Source: Fragilaria crotonensis
Lineage: Eukaryota; Bacillariophyta; Fragilariophyceae; Fragilariales; Fragilariaceae
DNA length: 41,378 nt
Direction: 5' to 3'
NCBI GenBank assembly: GCA_022925895.1
Contig: JAKSYS010000571.1
Location: 1-41,378 of the forward strand
Below, piece after piece: positions 1 through 11,303 of the stretch. The notes below the pieces were generated by a model. The model made no database searches. It was not told where the DNA came from and saw only the letters and a program-made list of their open reading frames with translations. Within the stretch, counting starts at the first letter, position 1. Each line of letters begins with the position of its first letter. A program made the position numbers and the translations under genes.

Positions 1-1
1 G

Positions 2-1666
2 GTGGTGAATTCTCAAACTGACGAGAGTCTTCTTGAGGCTCGCACGCAACGGTTGCATTGTGCCCTGGCGACCCTCCTACGATTAGTCCCAAAGGGATCC
101 GCTGACTTGCTTCCGATTGTTGCTTCCATTTCCCATTTCGATCCCGCCCGACAGTCGTTGACTATGCGAAATACTGCTTCTCTGTCATGGACTATGCTCC
201 AACTCTCGAACCGCAAATGTTGGAATTGCTTATTGATAAAGCCCTCGAAATTGATGTTGAGATTCGCATTAAGGATGGTGGAAATGTTGAAATCGACGAG
301 GAAAAAATTGTTTCGCAGATCGACGATGAAGCTATTTTTGAGCTCGAACTTGACGGCGACGTTCCACAAAAGGCGACGGCAGTAAACACAGAAGCGCCGC
401 ATCAAGACAATCTGCTAGATCGAACGATTGACGAAATGGCAGAAAAGGTGAGATATCTTTAATCGAACAGTGTGATGAATTGCTGACATTCATCCTTGCC
501 TTCAGACTCTTGGCGCTAACGCTCTTGGTTTCATCGTCTGTTTCTAGCTGGATTCCATTATGGTGCTCTTGTTTCGTTACGTTGAATCGCGAGTCGAGAA
601 TGATCCACAAGCGTTGTCAAAGTTGTTTCATATCCTTGTACCGGTATTTGAGAGCACGATTCTCACAACGCATCGATCAAAATTTGTCCAATTTATCCTG
701 TTTTATCTCTGTGGAATCGTACCATCCGACGTTGACCAACCTCATGATTTGTATCGAGACTTTGCTGGGAGACTGATTGAAGCTGTTCTGGATCCACCTG
801 AGCCACTGTGACGCGGCAGAGCGCTGCCTGCTACCTCGCCTCGTTTGTCAGCCGTGCCAATTATGCGTGTCCCGAGACGACCTGCGAGGTCGTGTCGGCC
901 CTGTTGCGGTGGGCGGAAACGTACATGGCAGTGCTGGAACAAGGCACCAACACTCCCGGTCGCAACGATGTGCGGTCACTCTGCGAGCTGCATAGTCTTT
1001 TTACACTGTCTGTCAGGCTGCGTTCTACATTGTGCTTCCGCGGAACCGATGCCGTTCAATATTTTCGCGAGGCCGTGAAATACTGGGAGAATACTGATAA
1101 GACAAGAGACAGTCTGTATCCTGATCTGGATCACATTGACATTGCACCAGAGCGTTGGGAGAAGGTTTGTGGGCACAAGCTGCAGCCACTTCGCTTTTGC
1201 CTGGAGAGCGTTCGGGAGGAATTCATTTTCTTCGCCGAGTCGTTCACACTGCTGCCACCCAAGCTTCTCAAGAATTTGGATCTTGATGCACAGCTACAAT
1301 CGTCACGTCCCAAACGACGCGGGAAGCTCATCAACACCCCGTCACATCACTTGCAGGCCGACGGCAGACTGGAGGTGTAGGCGGACTTGGTCGTGGATCC
1401 AATCCTCTGGACTCGTTCTTTCCGTTCGATCCGTACTTGTTGAAGCAGTCGCATATCTTTGTTGATTCCCGTATCGAAACTGGGAGGGACGCGTGGACGG
1501 AGATGATGTCATGCTGGAAGATTCCGATGACGATGCAGATTTGGACGATGGTCACGATGTAGAGAGCGATGACGATGACGATGATGACACGACCGATGCG
1601 AGTGAAGCATACACCCACATGCCTGTGTCCGCCGATAGTACGGTTTTTCCAAAGTATGAGCCATAA
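2..1666 (+). CDS. RRN3: RRN3, RNA polymerase I-specific transcription initiation factor (5' partial, frame-broken)
   Basis: RRN3 (TIF-IA) bridges RNA polymerase I to the rDNA promoter in the nucleolus. The window starts inside the gene. Seen in order: a helical segment with ALATLLRLVPKG, then YAKYCFSVMDYAPTLEPQ, a central block with FVQFILFYLCGIVPSD, RQSAACYLASFVSRA, and PLRFCLESVREEFIFFAES. The RRN3 C-terminal signature NPLDSFFPFDPYLLKQS follows, then an Asp-rich tail. One phase-0 GT-AG intron spans 448-547. The reading frame slips by one base at about 145-155, 806, 1345-1373 and 1472. At each point one added base would restore the family match, and the first and second lie beside C or G runs. 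The stop is at 1664-1666. RRN3 identity is certain from motif order. Whether the breaks are real or sequencing errors is not resolved here, but four clean breaks in an essential gene favour errors. Confidence 0.93.
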
Positions 1667-2109
1667 CTCTGGCGCGACAAGTGTTGCCAGCAGTGATGTG
1701 CCGATGCATTCTCCAGGTCTAAGTGAATACAGGCAGGCTCAGGCAGCATGGAGCAGGGCACTCAAGAGACCACGCGCTCCTTCCATCGCAGAGAATGGAG
1801 TTGGTAGGGCGACGTAACATTTCGTGTGCCTTCTACTAAGACTGAACAAGTAGCCAGTGCCAAGCAACTTGTCACCGTTGGTTGGTAACTCGAGAAGTAA
1901 AACGACCAACTCTAAAGTTCGCATCCTATTGCAATTGTTTTGATTAGAGTTATTCTATATGATTTCTTGAGGACATTAGCGCGTATTCCTCCCCACGGTG
2001 TAGCATCATTGAGAAAGTAGGTCATCTGGCTGGGTGGGAATGACCCAGCCCGTCAGGTTTACAGTAAACAGCTCCCCTGTCAGGTTTAGTCCATGGCGTC
2101 ACGTTTCTT
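1667..2109. other. Intergenic spacer, RRN3 / FKBP (convergent 3' ends)
   Basis: About 440 bp between two convergent stop codons. No conserved coding frame, RNA gene or repeat was seen. The short ORFs here have no recognisable protein features. Confidence 0.6.
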
Positions 2110-2689
2110 TTATGGAGGAGGGATGCTGCTCTTCTTGAGGTAGATATCGTACACCAGAGTCTCACCAGGTTTGATGAGACATTCCCCATCCGGAATGCAC
2201 AATCCCTTATCTCCAAACGCCAGCTTGGCAGGGATAATGCACTGCACCTTTTTGTCCGACCACCATGTTGGAAACCATCTCGTTAATGCCATCAATAACA
2301 ACATCAGTGCCAAGCTTGAAGAGCAAGGCATTCGACTTTCCTTCGGCATGAGTAGAGTCCCAGATGTTTCCGTTTGTAAGGTATCCGGTGTATTCAATGG
2401 CAACGATATCACCGTTCAGGGGGTACGATCCCTTATTCTTGGGCTCCTTTAGGACTGCGTACTTGATTCCAGAGGGAGTATTGAAGATTTCTGGTGCGGC
2501 CAGGGTTGGCTGAGAGAAGCCGAGGACAGAAGCACCGACAACACTTATGCCGCCGGTAGCGATTTTCTGGAAGAATGTCCTCCTCGATGATGTGATGCTA
2601 TCTGATTTCATACTGATCGTGAACGCCTGAGAGTGGCTCCAGAATGTCAGGAGAAGGGTGGCGACTAAAGTTCTCATCATGGTTAACAA
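2110..2689 (-). CDS. FKBP-type peptidyl-prolyl cis-trans isomerase, thylakoid-lumen targeted
   Basis: Predicted to catalyse proline cis-trans isomerisation in the thylakoid lumen. Residues 1-22 from the ATG at 2689 form a signal peptide ending SHSQA. Phe23 follows at the cleavage point (ASAFAP-type diatom plastid signal). A twin-arginine motif SRRTFFQK at about 35-42 leads into a hydrophobic stretch and the likely lumen cleavage PTLAA. The FKBP domain follows with the strand/loop GDIVAIEYTGYLTNG, IWDST and, after a frame break near 2255, IIPAKLAFGDKG and LVYDIYL before the stop at 2110. The break lies in an A5 run and removing one A restores the domain. Length (~190 aa) suits a lumenal FKBP. 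Targeting is inferred from sequence pattern only. Confidence 0.9.
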
Positions 2690-3132
2690 CTCGATGGATT
2701 AAGGGGTTGTAAGCTTGAACGTTTGGAGGCAACGCTTTCTCCTAGAGCACCTTCTCGAAATGTCTGCGTCAACCTGGACAACAATCACACGATGCCGAAC
2801 AAGGGTTCTCGAATCTTTTTTATGAGTGGCACATGTAATAATTCATCTCCACACACATGTCAAGAGCAAAAAATCTCATGTCAACACGTCATTTCATTCG
2901 TCTGCGTAATCACCGTTCATACGTACATTTGACTGACAAAGACACAACGCAAGCCATATCTGCTCATATCATATGCTGGAACAGTTCCAGGTGCCAGGCA
3001 TTCTCAAGTTCGAAGGATCAATTGAGTCGAATGAAAGTCACACACAGTATGCGAGTACTGAATTACTGGTACTGTACCGTCTACACACAACTCTACAAAC
3101 ACAGTTCCTTTGATGATCGATTTATAAAGAAC
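2690..3132. other. Intergenic spacer upstream of FKBP and downstream of the LarB-like gene
   Basis: About 440 bp. It would hold the FKBP promoter. No conserved frame, repeat or RNA gene was seen. Confidence 0.55.
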
Positions 3133-4102
3133 TTAGAACTGGCTTAACCATCTTGAAATCATCATCATGCTATTTGCGACTGACACACTTGTAGGCAGTG
3201 CAGCTGCACCAAAGCCGTTATCAATGTTCACAACACCACCAGGAGCGCAGCTGTTCAGCATTGTCAGCATCGCACTTATACCACCGAACGAGGCTCCATA
3301 ACCAATGGATGTAGGGACCGCAATAACAGGGACGCTAACAAGTCCTCCAACAACACTGGGTAAGGCACCGTCCATACCGGCGCAAACAATAACACATCCG
3401 ACTTGCGGATCGCGAAGTTTGGGCAAAGCATTGATGATTCGATGGAGACCCGCAACACCAGCATCATAAACTCGGGTAATCTCACAACCAGCCGCCTCCA
3501 GTGTGACAGCAGCTTCTTCTGCAATGGGCAAATCGGTTGTACCTGCACACGCAATGACAACTTTGGTTTGTTGTCCTTCAATTCTTGAAGGTGCACTTGT
3601 TTCACTGATGCCAGACGCTTTCATGGAAATGATCCTCGCCACATCGTGGTATTCGATAGATCCATGCGACAATGGAATCTTCGACACAGCTTCGAATTGT
3701 TCTGGTGTGACTCGTTGCTAGAATGGCTGTGCTCACGATATTGCCATTGGTATTACCGTCAAGAAGTTGCCGATTTACATTAAAAGCCATGTCATCCAAA
3801 ATTTTGGCTACTTGTGTAGCAGTCTTACTCTGAGCAAAGACAGCCTCTGGGAATCCTGTACGTTTAGCTCGACTGTGATCAAGGTTGGCGAAGGATTGGA
3901 GTGTATCATCGGGAGAAGATGACGGTTGTCGGAGAATCATGGATGCGGCATCGTCCACCCCAAGCTTTCCCGTTTCCACAAGACGCAAAATGTCAGCAAG
4001 TGAGCTGTGGTATCTCGGCAGTTGTTGCCGCCGTATACATCTCCGTGTGACCGACCGAACCAGGGTGGAGGCAGCGGCAGTGGCGACGTTCATGCCTGTC
4101 AT
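3133..4102 (-). CDS. larB: LarB / PurE-related (NCAIR mutase-like) protein
   Basis: The LarB family carboxylates and hydrolyses nicotinic acid adenine dinucleotide in making the nickel-pincer nucleotide cofactor of lactate racemase; its C-terminal half is PurE-like. Seen: an N-terminal LarB segment ([18 protein letters not shown], later [18 protein letters not shown]), then the PurE-like core with [54 protein letters not shown] and [16 protein letters not shown]. The protein is ~320 aa, longer than bacterial LarB because of an N-terminal Arg/Ser/Thr-rich extension after [12 protein letters not shown] that resembles a mitochondrial presequence. The ATG at 4102 (or 4093) is preferred to the longer reading from 4183. 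A one-base frame break lies near 3713. No other lar gene is in the window, so the substrate in this organism is unproven. Confidence 0.85.
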
Positions 4103-4724
4103 CTGTAAAACGACAGGAGAAAATGGACCAGCGCATGTGACATGCGACCAAATGTTCACACTCGGGCGTAAATCAAATATCAAGTGCCATCATCCGTGCA
4201 TCTTAACCGTCCAGTGCGTACTCCAGAGTATCAATCGTGATTCATTTTCTCTGAGAATGACGCAGCCTCTGACGATGTGACGATCGAGATAGGTAAATCA
4301 CAAATGGACGGATGACAGCCAGACCATATGATGCGATACACGATGCACGGTATCTCAAGGTGCCGAATTAAAATGGGAAGTCAGTCTGACGACAAGTTGC
4401 TATTCGATGTTTGATGCTCGGCGCAAGGTCAAGAGATCAAGATGGAACTGCCAGAAATGATACATGCAGCCATTGATGAGACTGGATTCTATCATTTACA
4501 GCTAGCTTGCGTTCTTGACAACACGAACTATTGGTCTCTGTGTGTCACGGATCGGAGGTGATCGGTGTATCCGTTGCTTCTTTCACGATGCGGTCCACGG
4601 TCGTAACAGCCTTTTTAACAGCCTTCATAAGCGGAAACATGGATTTGCTCAACACCGAACGGACATTCACGAAAGAGAAACCCAACCGGAGATTTGAGAG
4701 TTATAAAAAATCAAATCGGTCAGA
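4103..4724. other. Divergent intergenic region
   Basis: About 620 bp between the divergently transcribed LarB-like gene and the small acidic-protein gene, so it should contain both promoters. An open frame from 4531 to 4872 overlaps the next gene in another frame and has no recognisable features. Confidence 0.5.
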
Positions 4725-5188
4725 ATGGAGGCACAGAGGAATAAGGACGATGATGATTCTTGGAACGAGGTGTCTGCCGTCAATGGAGTCTCGATGGAGT
4801 CCACGTCGTTTGATTTTGGCGGAAGCTTTGATAGCGACGAGGATAACCACCACTTGGCTCCAATTGCTTTGAAACTTCGTTTGACAAACGATGATCCAAC
4901 GATTCCTTCAAGTGAGGCGGACGTTGCGGTGTCGATGGATTTCGAAACACTTTTGGGAATCGAAGCCGAAGCTGTGACTGTTCCGTGTCAGGTGGTCTTT
5001 GGTAGATGATGTTGATACCCCTTGTTTCGCATGAGGATAGCACCAAATCATTTTTCCTTTCAGGACAAGCTGAATCAATCAGTGGTGATTGGATGGATAC
5101 TTCTATGACTGCGGAGGCCTGGGAACGAGTCCGAGAGGAAGAAGCAGCGGACGCGGCATCTATGCGCCAACCTATTGGGATGCCATAA
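4725..5188 (+). CDS. Small acidic hypothetical protein, two exons
   Basis: Not recognised. The ATG at 4725 opens a frame rich in Asp, Glu and Ser (MEAQRNKDDDDSWNEV). A phase-1 GT-AG intron at 5002-5063 (62 bp) joins it without frame loss to a second exon reading QAESISGDWMDTS and WERVREEEAADAASM, with the stop at 5188. The predicted product is 133 aa, hydrophilic, with no signal peptide or membrane segment. The splice model is supported by good donor (GTAGAT) and acceptor (TTTCAG) sites and by exact phase agreement. An alternative donor at 4992 would put exon 2 in a frame that stops after 14 codons. Confidence 0.6.
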
Positions 5189-5956
5189 TGGACAGAGCGA
5201 GCAGACCAACGAGACGTCACCACCAAGGTGGTCCATGTCGAAGTGACATCAACGAAATGGGATTACGACGAATCGCCGTAGAGTTCTTTCGAAGCATTAC
5301 CCGTGATGGGATCATTAGAAATCTAAAATAAACATCTAGAGATTAAGCGGAGTCGCAGCGCCTTCCATCGTAGATATTGAACCGAGACTTCCAAAAGAAT
5401 CACACGCACGCAACTCGTTAAGGTAGGGTCTATTTGGGTGAATATCCACACTGAACCTTCAACCCGGCACTCAAGCAGAAGCCCACAGCGGAGGCAACGA
5501 TTAAAACGACATATCCTTAATGGCTTTTGGATCTGTTTATATCTCCAGTAGTACATGAAAGATCTTTTAATGTTAATGATGCTGTATTGTTCGATTATAC
5601 TACGGAATGCGCTGAAGGCATCGGCCACACCAAGTCCGTGTCATTCAGTCGGGATTCAAAACGTCATTATTGTGAGGCATTGTGACCTCAGCGTTTCTCT
5701 GATGCACATTGCCAATTGCCAATGTTCCAATGTTCCAAAATGTTCTTCGGTTTTTCTGTTGACACGCCAGCCTGCCAGGCGCAAACGAATCAATCAGAAC
5801 TCAGATCTGTTTTTCAACTAAATAAACGTCATCTATACTTGCTTGTGCAGAGCTACTATTCTATATATCAGAAGAAACACGCGGCACTCATGACATAATC
5901 ACGAAAACACGAAACACTCATTTCCTAACAAAACTCTCATTTCATAACGAAACTAC
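5189..5956. other. Intergenic spacer
   Basis: About 770 bp, AT-rich toward the adenylate kinase start. Short direct reiterations such as ccaatgttccaatgttcc occur near 5715-5740. Open frames on both strands are short and unconvincing. Confidence 0.5.
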
Positions 5957-6909
<953 letters not shown>

Positions 6910-6947
6910 GCATTTGCATAGATATGGCTCGTATTCATACAAATCCA

Positions 6948-7571
6948 TCATCGGTTGAATCCATACCCAGGCGGTACGAGGGACCGTCGTGGTTGACGTG
7001 GAAGCGATGACTCGTCGTTGCTCGATTTCGGAGATTCGCCAGTGGTCTCTATGAACCAGTCGTCATCGCACAAAGGCACTGACTTGGATTCGTTACCAAC
7101 GAAGGAATCTCGAGAAGCGACATCTCCCAGAGAACCTGCCGAAAACCATCCTCGGCAGGCTTGGTCCGTAATGGCATCTCGCATGGCGCGCTCGTCTGGG
7201 CTATCAGCAAACGAACATCCCACTCCAAACATTGTAAAAGTGGCCTCCTCCGGTTTCCCCACTTTCTGTAGTAGTTTGGCAACTTCCTCATACTTGTCCC
7301 ACGCATCTTGCAACTCGACAAATCGACTGTGAGCCACCGCCGAGTTGTTTTCCTTTGAGGAGCCATCGTGTTGGTGTTTCAGTTTATCTGGATGAATTGC
7401 TTGCAATCGCTCCAGGTACGCCTTCCGCAAATCAGAATACGAATAAATGGTTGGATCCAAATTTCGATGCGCATCAGGACCCATTCCAGCATACTTGGGA
7501 GCAAACAACAACCTCACCAGTTCTTGCTTGCATCGTCTGGAAGACAGAGTTGATGCAACTCTTGTACTCAT
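6948..7571 (-). CDS. J-domain (DnaJ-like) protein
   Basis: A co-chaperone type protein expected to stimulate an Hsp70 partner. The 207-aa frame from the ATG at 7571 is uninterrupted. A J domain spans about residues 42-95: SYSDLRKAYLERLQAIHPDK carries the HPD triad at residues 60-62, and helix IV contains FVELQDAWDKYEEV. The N-terminus is Arg/Ser-rich without acids (STRVASTLSSRRCKQELVR), which could be a mitochondrial presequence. After the J domain comes an unassigned conserved-looking stretch FGVGCSFADSPDERAMRD and a Ser/Pro-rich tail. No Gly/Phe or Cys-repeat zinc region is present, so it is a class C J protein. Confidence 0.87.
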   Translation of the reverse strand: MSTRVASTLSSRRCKQELVRLLFAPKYAGMGPDAHRNLDPTIYSYSDLRKAYLERLQAIHPDKLKHQHDGSSKENNSAVAHSRFVELQDAWDKYEEVAKLLQKVGKPEEATFTMFGVGCSFADSPDERAMRDAITDQACRGWFSAGSLGDVASRDSFVGNESKSVPLCDDDWFIETTGESPKSSNDESSLPRQPRRSLVPPGYGFNR

Positions 7572-8513
7572 GTTGGTTGGATTTTAAACAGTCGGATGCA
7601 GCTTCCTTGGAAAGATGGGTCAGGTATAGTGTTACCTCTATCGGGCCGCGTCGTGTAGAAGTAACACGATGGGGAGACGTGCACAACGAGGATAGAGCGC
7701 ACCGAGCTCTGAGGTATGAATTTATCAATACAGTACACCGCTGGGTCGATGACTCGTAGATCTCAGATGAGTGTTGTGCTGCAACAATAATACACTTGCG
7801 ACGTACTCTGATTACAATACTCCTAGTAGTTTAATACTGTGCACCCGGAGCAACGCGATGGTTGTCGTTCCGGAAACAGGCGAGGTTTGTCTGGAGCGAA
7901 GTCAGCAAGAATTCTCGTTCTCGGCTGGACCTTTGAGTTTGGAGTTTGGAGTATGACAGGGTATGACACTCGGAGTCCATTTTCAGAATTGTATCGTCAC
8001 TGTGGCAACGGAGCGGTACTTATACCGGTAGTACAGTACTGCGTACTGAGTCTCCGAGTATTCCGGATTCCGGAGTCCAGATTGCGTCTACGGTACTGTT
8101 CAATTTGTAATACGTTACCCTTCGTACTCCCGTATTGTTGGTCATCATGTTCCACCATGTGACAGCAATGTGCCAGAGTGGTTTCGCAACCTTGTACGGG
8201 CAGTTTTCTTCAATTTCTGACTCAACGCAACTCTCCTCGCTCATTATTTGGGATCTAAAATAAAAGCATCATTCCACACCGGTGCTTGTGTTATTCTTCG
8301 AACTTGGGATAGGGTCCAGTCGACTCATCAGTACGTACTCTACTTGTTGCATAGATCAGCGGATAGAGTTGCATGCTAATCGTACGGTAATCATGTTGGG
8401 TTGACGGAAGTCTCGTCTCGTCGTGCTTGTCTGGCGCATTCATTTCGCTCACTTGTGCCCATAGTTTTCCCATACTCTTTTCAGGTGCTGAAGCGTTGAA
8501 CTGGGAAGCAATT
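7572..8513. other. Divergent intergenic region with GTAC-rich stretch
   Basis: About 940 bp between the divergent J-protein and VTT-protein genes. 7990-8110 is rich in gtac, agtact and ccggag words (for example gtagtacagtactgcgtact). Open frames here are not supported by any protein feature. Confidence 0.5.
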
Positions 8514-9395
8514 ATGCGTCCTGAGATGCAACCTGGGGAACAAAATGTTGATCCTCTCCCTGACGAACTCCCCGTTGTGGACGAGATGCTCCAGCCCAGC
8601 AGTTCGATCAAAGAGCGCCGAAGGTTGAACATCAGGAGGGTCGCCATAGGCCTCCTTCTCGTAGGTTTCGTTGTGTTTGTCATTATTGACTCATCTACCA
8701 CTGGCTACATTCGGAGCGGAATCAACAATTTGCTGGATTGGATAAAGGAACACCCTATCCAAGGCTGGTTTGTCTTTTGTCTACTTTGTGGCAACTATTC
8801 TTTTCATACCAGGACTGATATTGACGTTGGGTGCGGGGTTCATCTTTGGGAATGCATTCCATCTAGGCCTCGAGTGGTGCTAGGTACAATGTCGGTATTT
8901 CTCGAGCCAGTGCTGGGGCAACAGTTTCCTTCCTTCTGGGTCGTTACCTCCTCCGCGACTGGGTTATTGGATTGACACAAAGGTATGCCATCTTTGCAGC
9001 CTTAGATTCAGCGCTCGAAGAGAAAGGCTTCCGCATCATGGTGCTCCTTCGGTTAAGTCCCATTATCCCATTCAATGCCATCAATTACATCGCAGGTGTG
9101 ACTTCGATGTCACTGCGTGATTTCGTTTTGTCCTTGTGGGCCATCCCCCGGGACAGCGCTGTATGTGTTTTTGGGTGCCTCGGCTGATTCATTAATGGAA
9201 AGCGCAACTCCTGGCACAGGCAAGGCTGTGTCCATAGCGATAGTCGTCTGTGGAGTGATCTTGGGTGTCGGCGCCATTTTCCTCACATCATATTATGCCA
9301 AGAAAGAGCTCAATCGAATACTTGCTGAGCGCCAATGCGTCCAAGACGTGGACGTGATGAAGCCCCGCGACGGAGTCCGCACGAATAGACAATAG
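8514..9395 (+). CDS. VTT / SNARE-associated (TVP38/TMEM64, DedA-like) membrane protein, frame-broken
   Basis: A multi-pass membrane protein of the VTT superfamily; members act in Golgi/ER membrane dynamics or as scramblases. From the ATG at 8514: a hydrophilic N-terminus, TM1 (VAIGLLLVGFVVFVIID), then in other frames the re-entrant family motif with FIPGLILTLGAGFIFGNAF, a GASAGATVSFLLGRYLLRDW block, MVLLRLSPIIPFNAINY (hallmark of the family), and PGTALYVFLGASADS followed by a last TM (VVCGVILGVGAIFL). Breaks lie near 8780, 8870, 8905 and 9147, the last in a C5 run; each is one base. The first ATG in frame is 8514. The hydrophilic C-terminus ends at 9395. Confidence 0.88.
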
Positions 9396-9723
9396 GAGTG
9401 ATCACGAAAGCGTTGTTGATAATGCTGACGCTGTGTAGCCGATCATGATGGATGGACATACTGCGTCGGCAGGGTCAGAAGGTATCCCACCAACCAATGG
9501 TGCAGTTGTTTACTAATTATACAGTGTGAACTATTTAGAATCATGAGCATAGCTTCATCTTCATTACCGTCCCTCAGTAAGCAAAATATCTTTTCAAGTA
9601 AGCCTTTCATAGTCCATACACAGCAGTTGGGCATACGGGCCGGATAGTGAATGATACACATGGCGGAAGATAGTGAGACAGCTAACTGAACCACATTCCG
9701 TCCATAAATTTGTCGAGAGTTTT
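9396..9723. other. Intergenic spacer (convergent ends)
   Basis: About 330 bp between two convergent stops. No supported feature seen. Confidence 0.5.
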
Positions 9724-10170
9724 CTAGTCCCAATCAACGTTGATGCCTCTCGTGGCTCGAAGCGGTTCGGCCCGCTGAATTCCGAGAAACGCCATGACAT
9801 CAATGTCTTTCTCCCAGTCGAGCAGTACCTTGAGGTCATCCGGAATTAGGCACTCCTCGCAATCATCCCCGCATGCAGCCATAGCCTCCAAAGTCCAAGC
9901 ATCATCGTCTTCTTCAGTTACCATCAAGGAGGCCCCGACTTCCGCGCGCAATGATAACGTGCCATCGAAACGTCCAATATCAATGTCATCTTCATACGAC
10001 TGAGCAAAGCTTTTTTCAAGTTGAGCGCGATATTCATCAAAGTTCCCGCCTGTCTTCAGCTTCAGTTGTGTCACACCAAATCGAATTGCTTGTTTGATTG
10101 GACCCCATGCTTCCACTCTGAACGTTGAAGAGACGAGTACAGATACTAGTATGGCGAGAATTCGTGTCAT
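9724..10170 (-). CDS. Small secreted or plastid-directed protein, family unknown (paralogue 1)
   Basis: Not recognised. The ATG at 10170 begins a clear signal peptide (MTRILAILVSVLVSSTFRVEA) followed by Trp at the cleavage point, acceptable for diatom plastid import. The mature part (~125 aa) is acidic, with FDEYRAQLEKSFAQSYEDD, then an acidic linker and the Cys-containing block WTLEAMAACGDDCEEC with P-D-D-L after it. Near the C-terminus is DVMAFLGIQRAEP. The Cys block and DVMAFLG motif recur, in the same order, in the gene at 11304-11799, so the two are paralogues. It is a single exon without frame breaks. Longer reading upstream of 10170 is rejected because it would bury the signal peptide. 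Confidence 0.75.
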   Translation of the reverse strand: MTRILAILVSVLVSSTFRVEAWGPIKQAIRFGVTQLKLKTGGNFDEYRAQLEKSFAQSYEDDIDIGRFDGTLSLRAEVGASLMVTEEDDDAWTLEAMAACGDDCEECLIPDDLKVLLDWEKDIDVMAFLGIQRAEPLRATRGINVDWD

Positions 10171-10594
10171 GAAGGTGATCGATTGAGGCTGTCCTTCAGT
10201 TCTTCTGAGTTTATGTCCATGCATGCATACACTGCTTCAAGAGCCGAATTCGTGCCTGCCTGAACTTCGTATTACATCATACATGCGGTCCTTCACATCG
10301 TAGCCTTCTACCCGGCAGTTCACAATTTGGAGCTGTTCCTTCTACATTTTTAGCTTTGCATTTGTGTAAGAAATTGTGTGTCAACAGCTGTAATGTGCCA
10401 CGTTGTCGAAATTTGATTGGGGTATGATGACATGACACATGTCAACGAAGTTGATTGCATATCGTGTTACGGTCTACTACTATATACTATATACTACTAC
10501 GGTCGCTACGGTAGAGTAAGATACAGTACAACTGTACAGTAAATACTCCGCATCGTCAAACACGGTGGTTACATAACTCTTGAACCTGGAATGT
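10171..10594. other. Intergenic spacer with tata/ctac microrepeats
   Basis: About 420 bp. 10475-10545 holds repeated ctactata and acggt/agtacagt words. No gene seen. Confidence 0.45.
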
Positions 10595-10861
10595 TTAACT
10601 TACTTCGGAGTATGTGCTATCTTCATCTTCACCAGAATTAGAACCTTTATTTGTTGAACCTTTCCCTGAATTCGTCCGCTGGACCCCTGCCATCATCGTG
10701 ACTCGCCTACTCCAATCCAGTCGCAGTACACCGTAAGGAAGTGAACAGAAGACTGTCATAATTTGATACCGTAGGTCCACCATCCAAGCCTTGACTACCG
10801 ATGCTAGTTGAAGGCTGACAATCGCCAACGAGGAGTAAGGATTCATATTTTGAGGCAGCAT
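10595..10861 (-). CDS. Putative small protein with signal-peptide-like N-terminus
   Basis: Not recognised. An 88-codon frame from the ATG at 10861 (second ATG 10846) starts NPYSSLAIVSLQLASVVKAW, a signal-peptide pattern with the same A|W cleavage as the neighbour at 9724-10170. A basic segment and a Ser/Gly/Thr/Asp/Glu-rich tail follow. Near the end of the frame the sequence gaagtaagt resembles a splice donor, so the real gene may continue into an exon that could not be placed. It lacks the DVMAFLG motif of the flanking pair. Coding status is uncertain. Confidence 0.35.
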   Translation of the reverse strand: MLPQNMNPYSSLAIVSLQLASVVKAWMVDLRYQIMTVFCSLPYGVLRLDWSRRVTMMAGVQRTNSGKGSTNKGSNSGEDEDSTYSEVS

Positions 10862-11303
10862 CTTTCTAGGCTACTGAATCGTGCTCGACCGTGACGTCGA
10901 GCACTGAAGTGGCTTTGCAACCATTGACTGACTTTCTTCCATCACAATATGGAATACTTGGAGTACTCCGGAAATTCAACGGAGTACTAAGTTCCCATGC
11001 CATCGAACAAGATCGCAATCAATGACATCTGCTCTGCAAGGGCATCGAAAGCTTGCATTTTCCGCTAAGGAATACTCCAGAAGGCCCACAACAGTATTTT
11101 CCGTCAGACTAGAGTTGTAACGCAGCAAAAGTTCTTTGTTTCGGGTATGATCTATGACGCTATGGCCAGCACACTGGCTAGACCGAAGAGGCACGATGCG
11201 TCAACGGATGGCCGTTTGAACGCACACGGTATGGTTTTGTCGGGATTGTCATTGTGATGTATAAGTTCATCAAAATGCAGGAGGAGCAGTACGTAAACAC
11301 AAT
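10862..11303. other. Intergenic spacer
   Basis: About 440 bp containing a near-palindromic ggagtactccg at about 10957-10969 and a second ggagtact copy at 10980. The open frames here have no protein features. Confidence 0.45.

Noticed and set aside
187-462. A separate small gene starting at the ATG at 187
   Set aside because: The frame continues upstream without a stop from about 150 and its sequence is the RRN3 family continuation; the ATG is internal.
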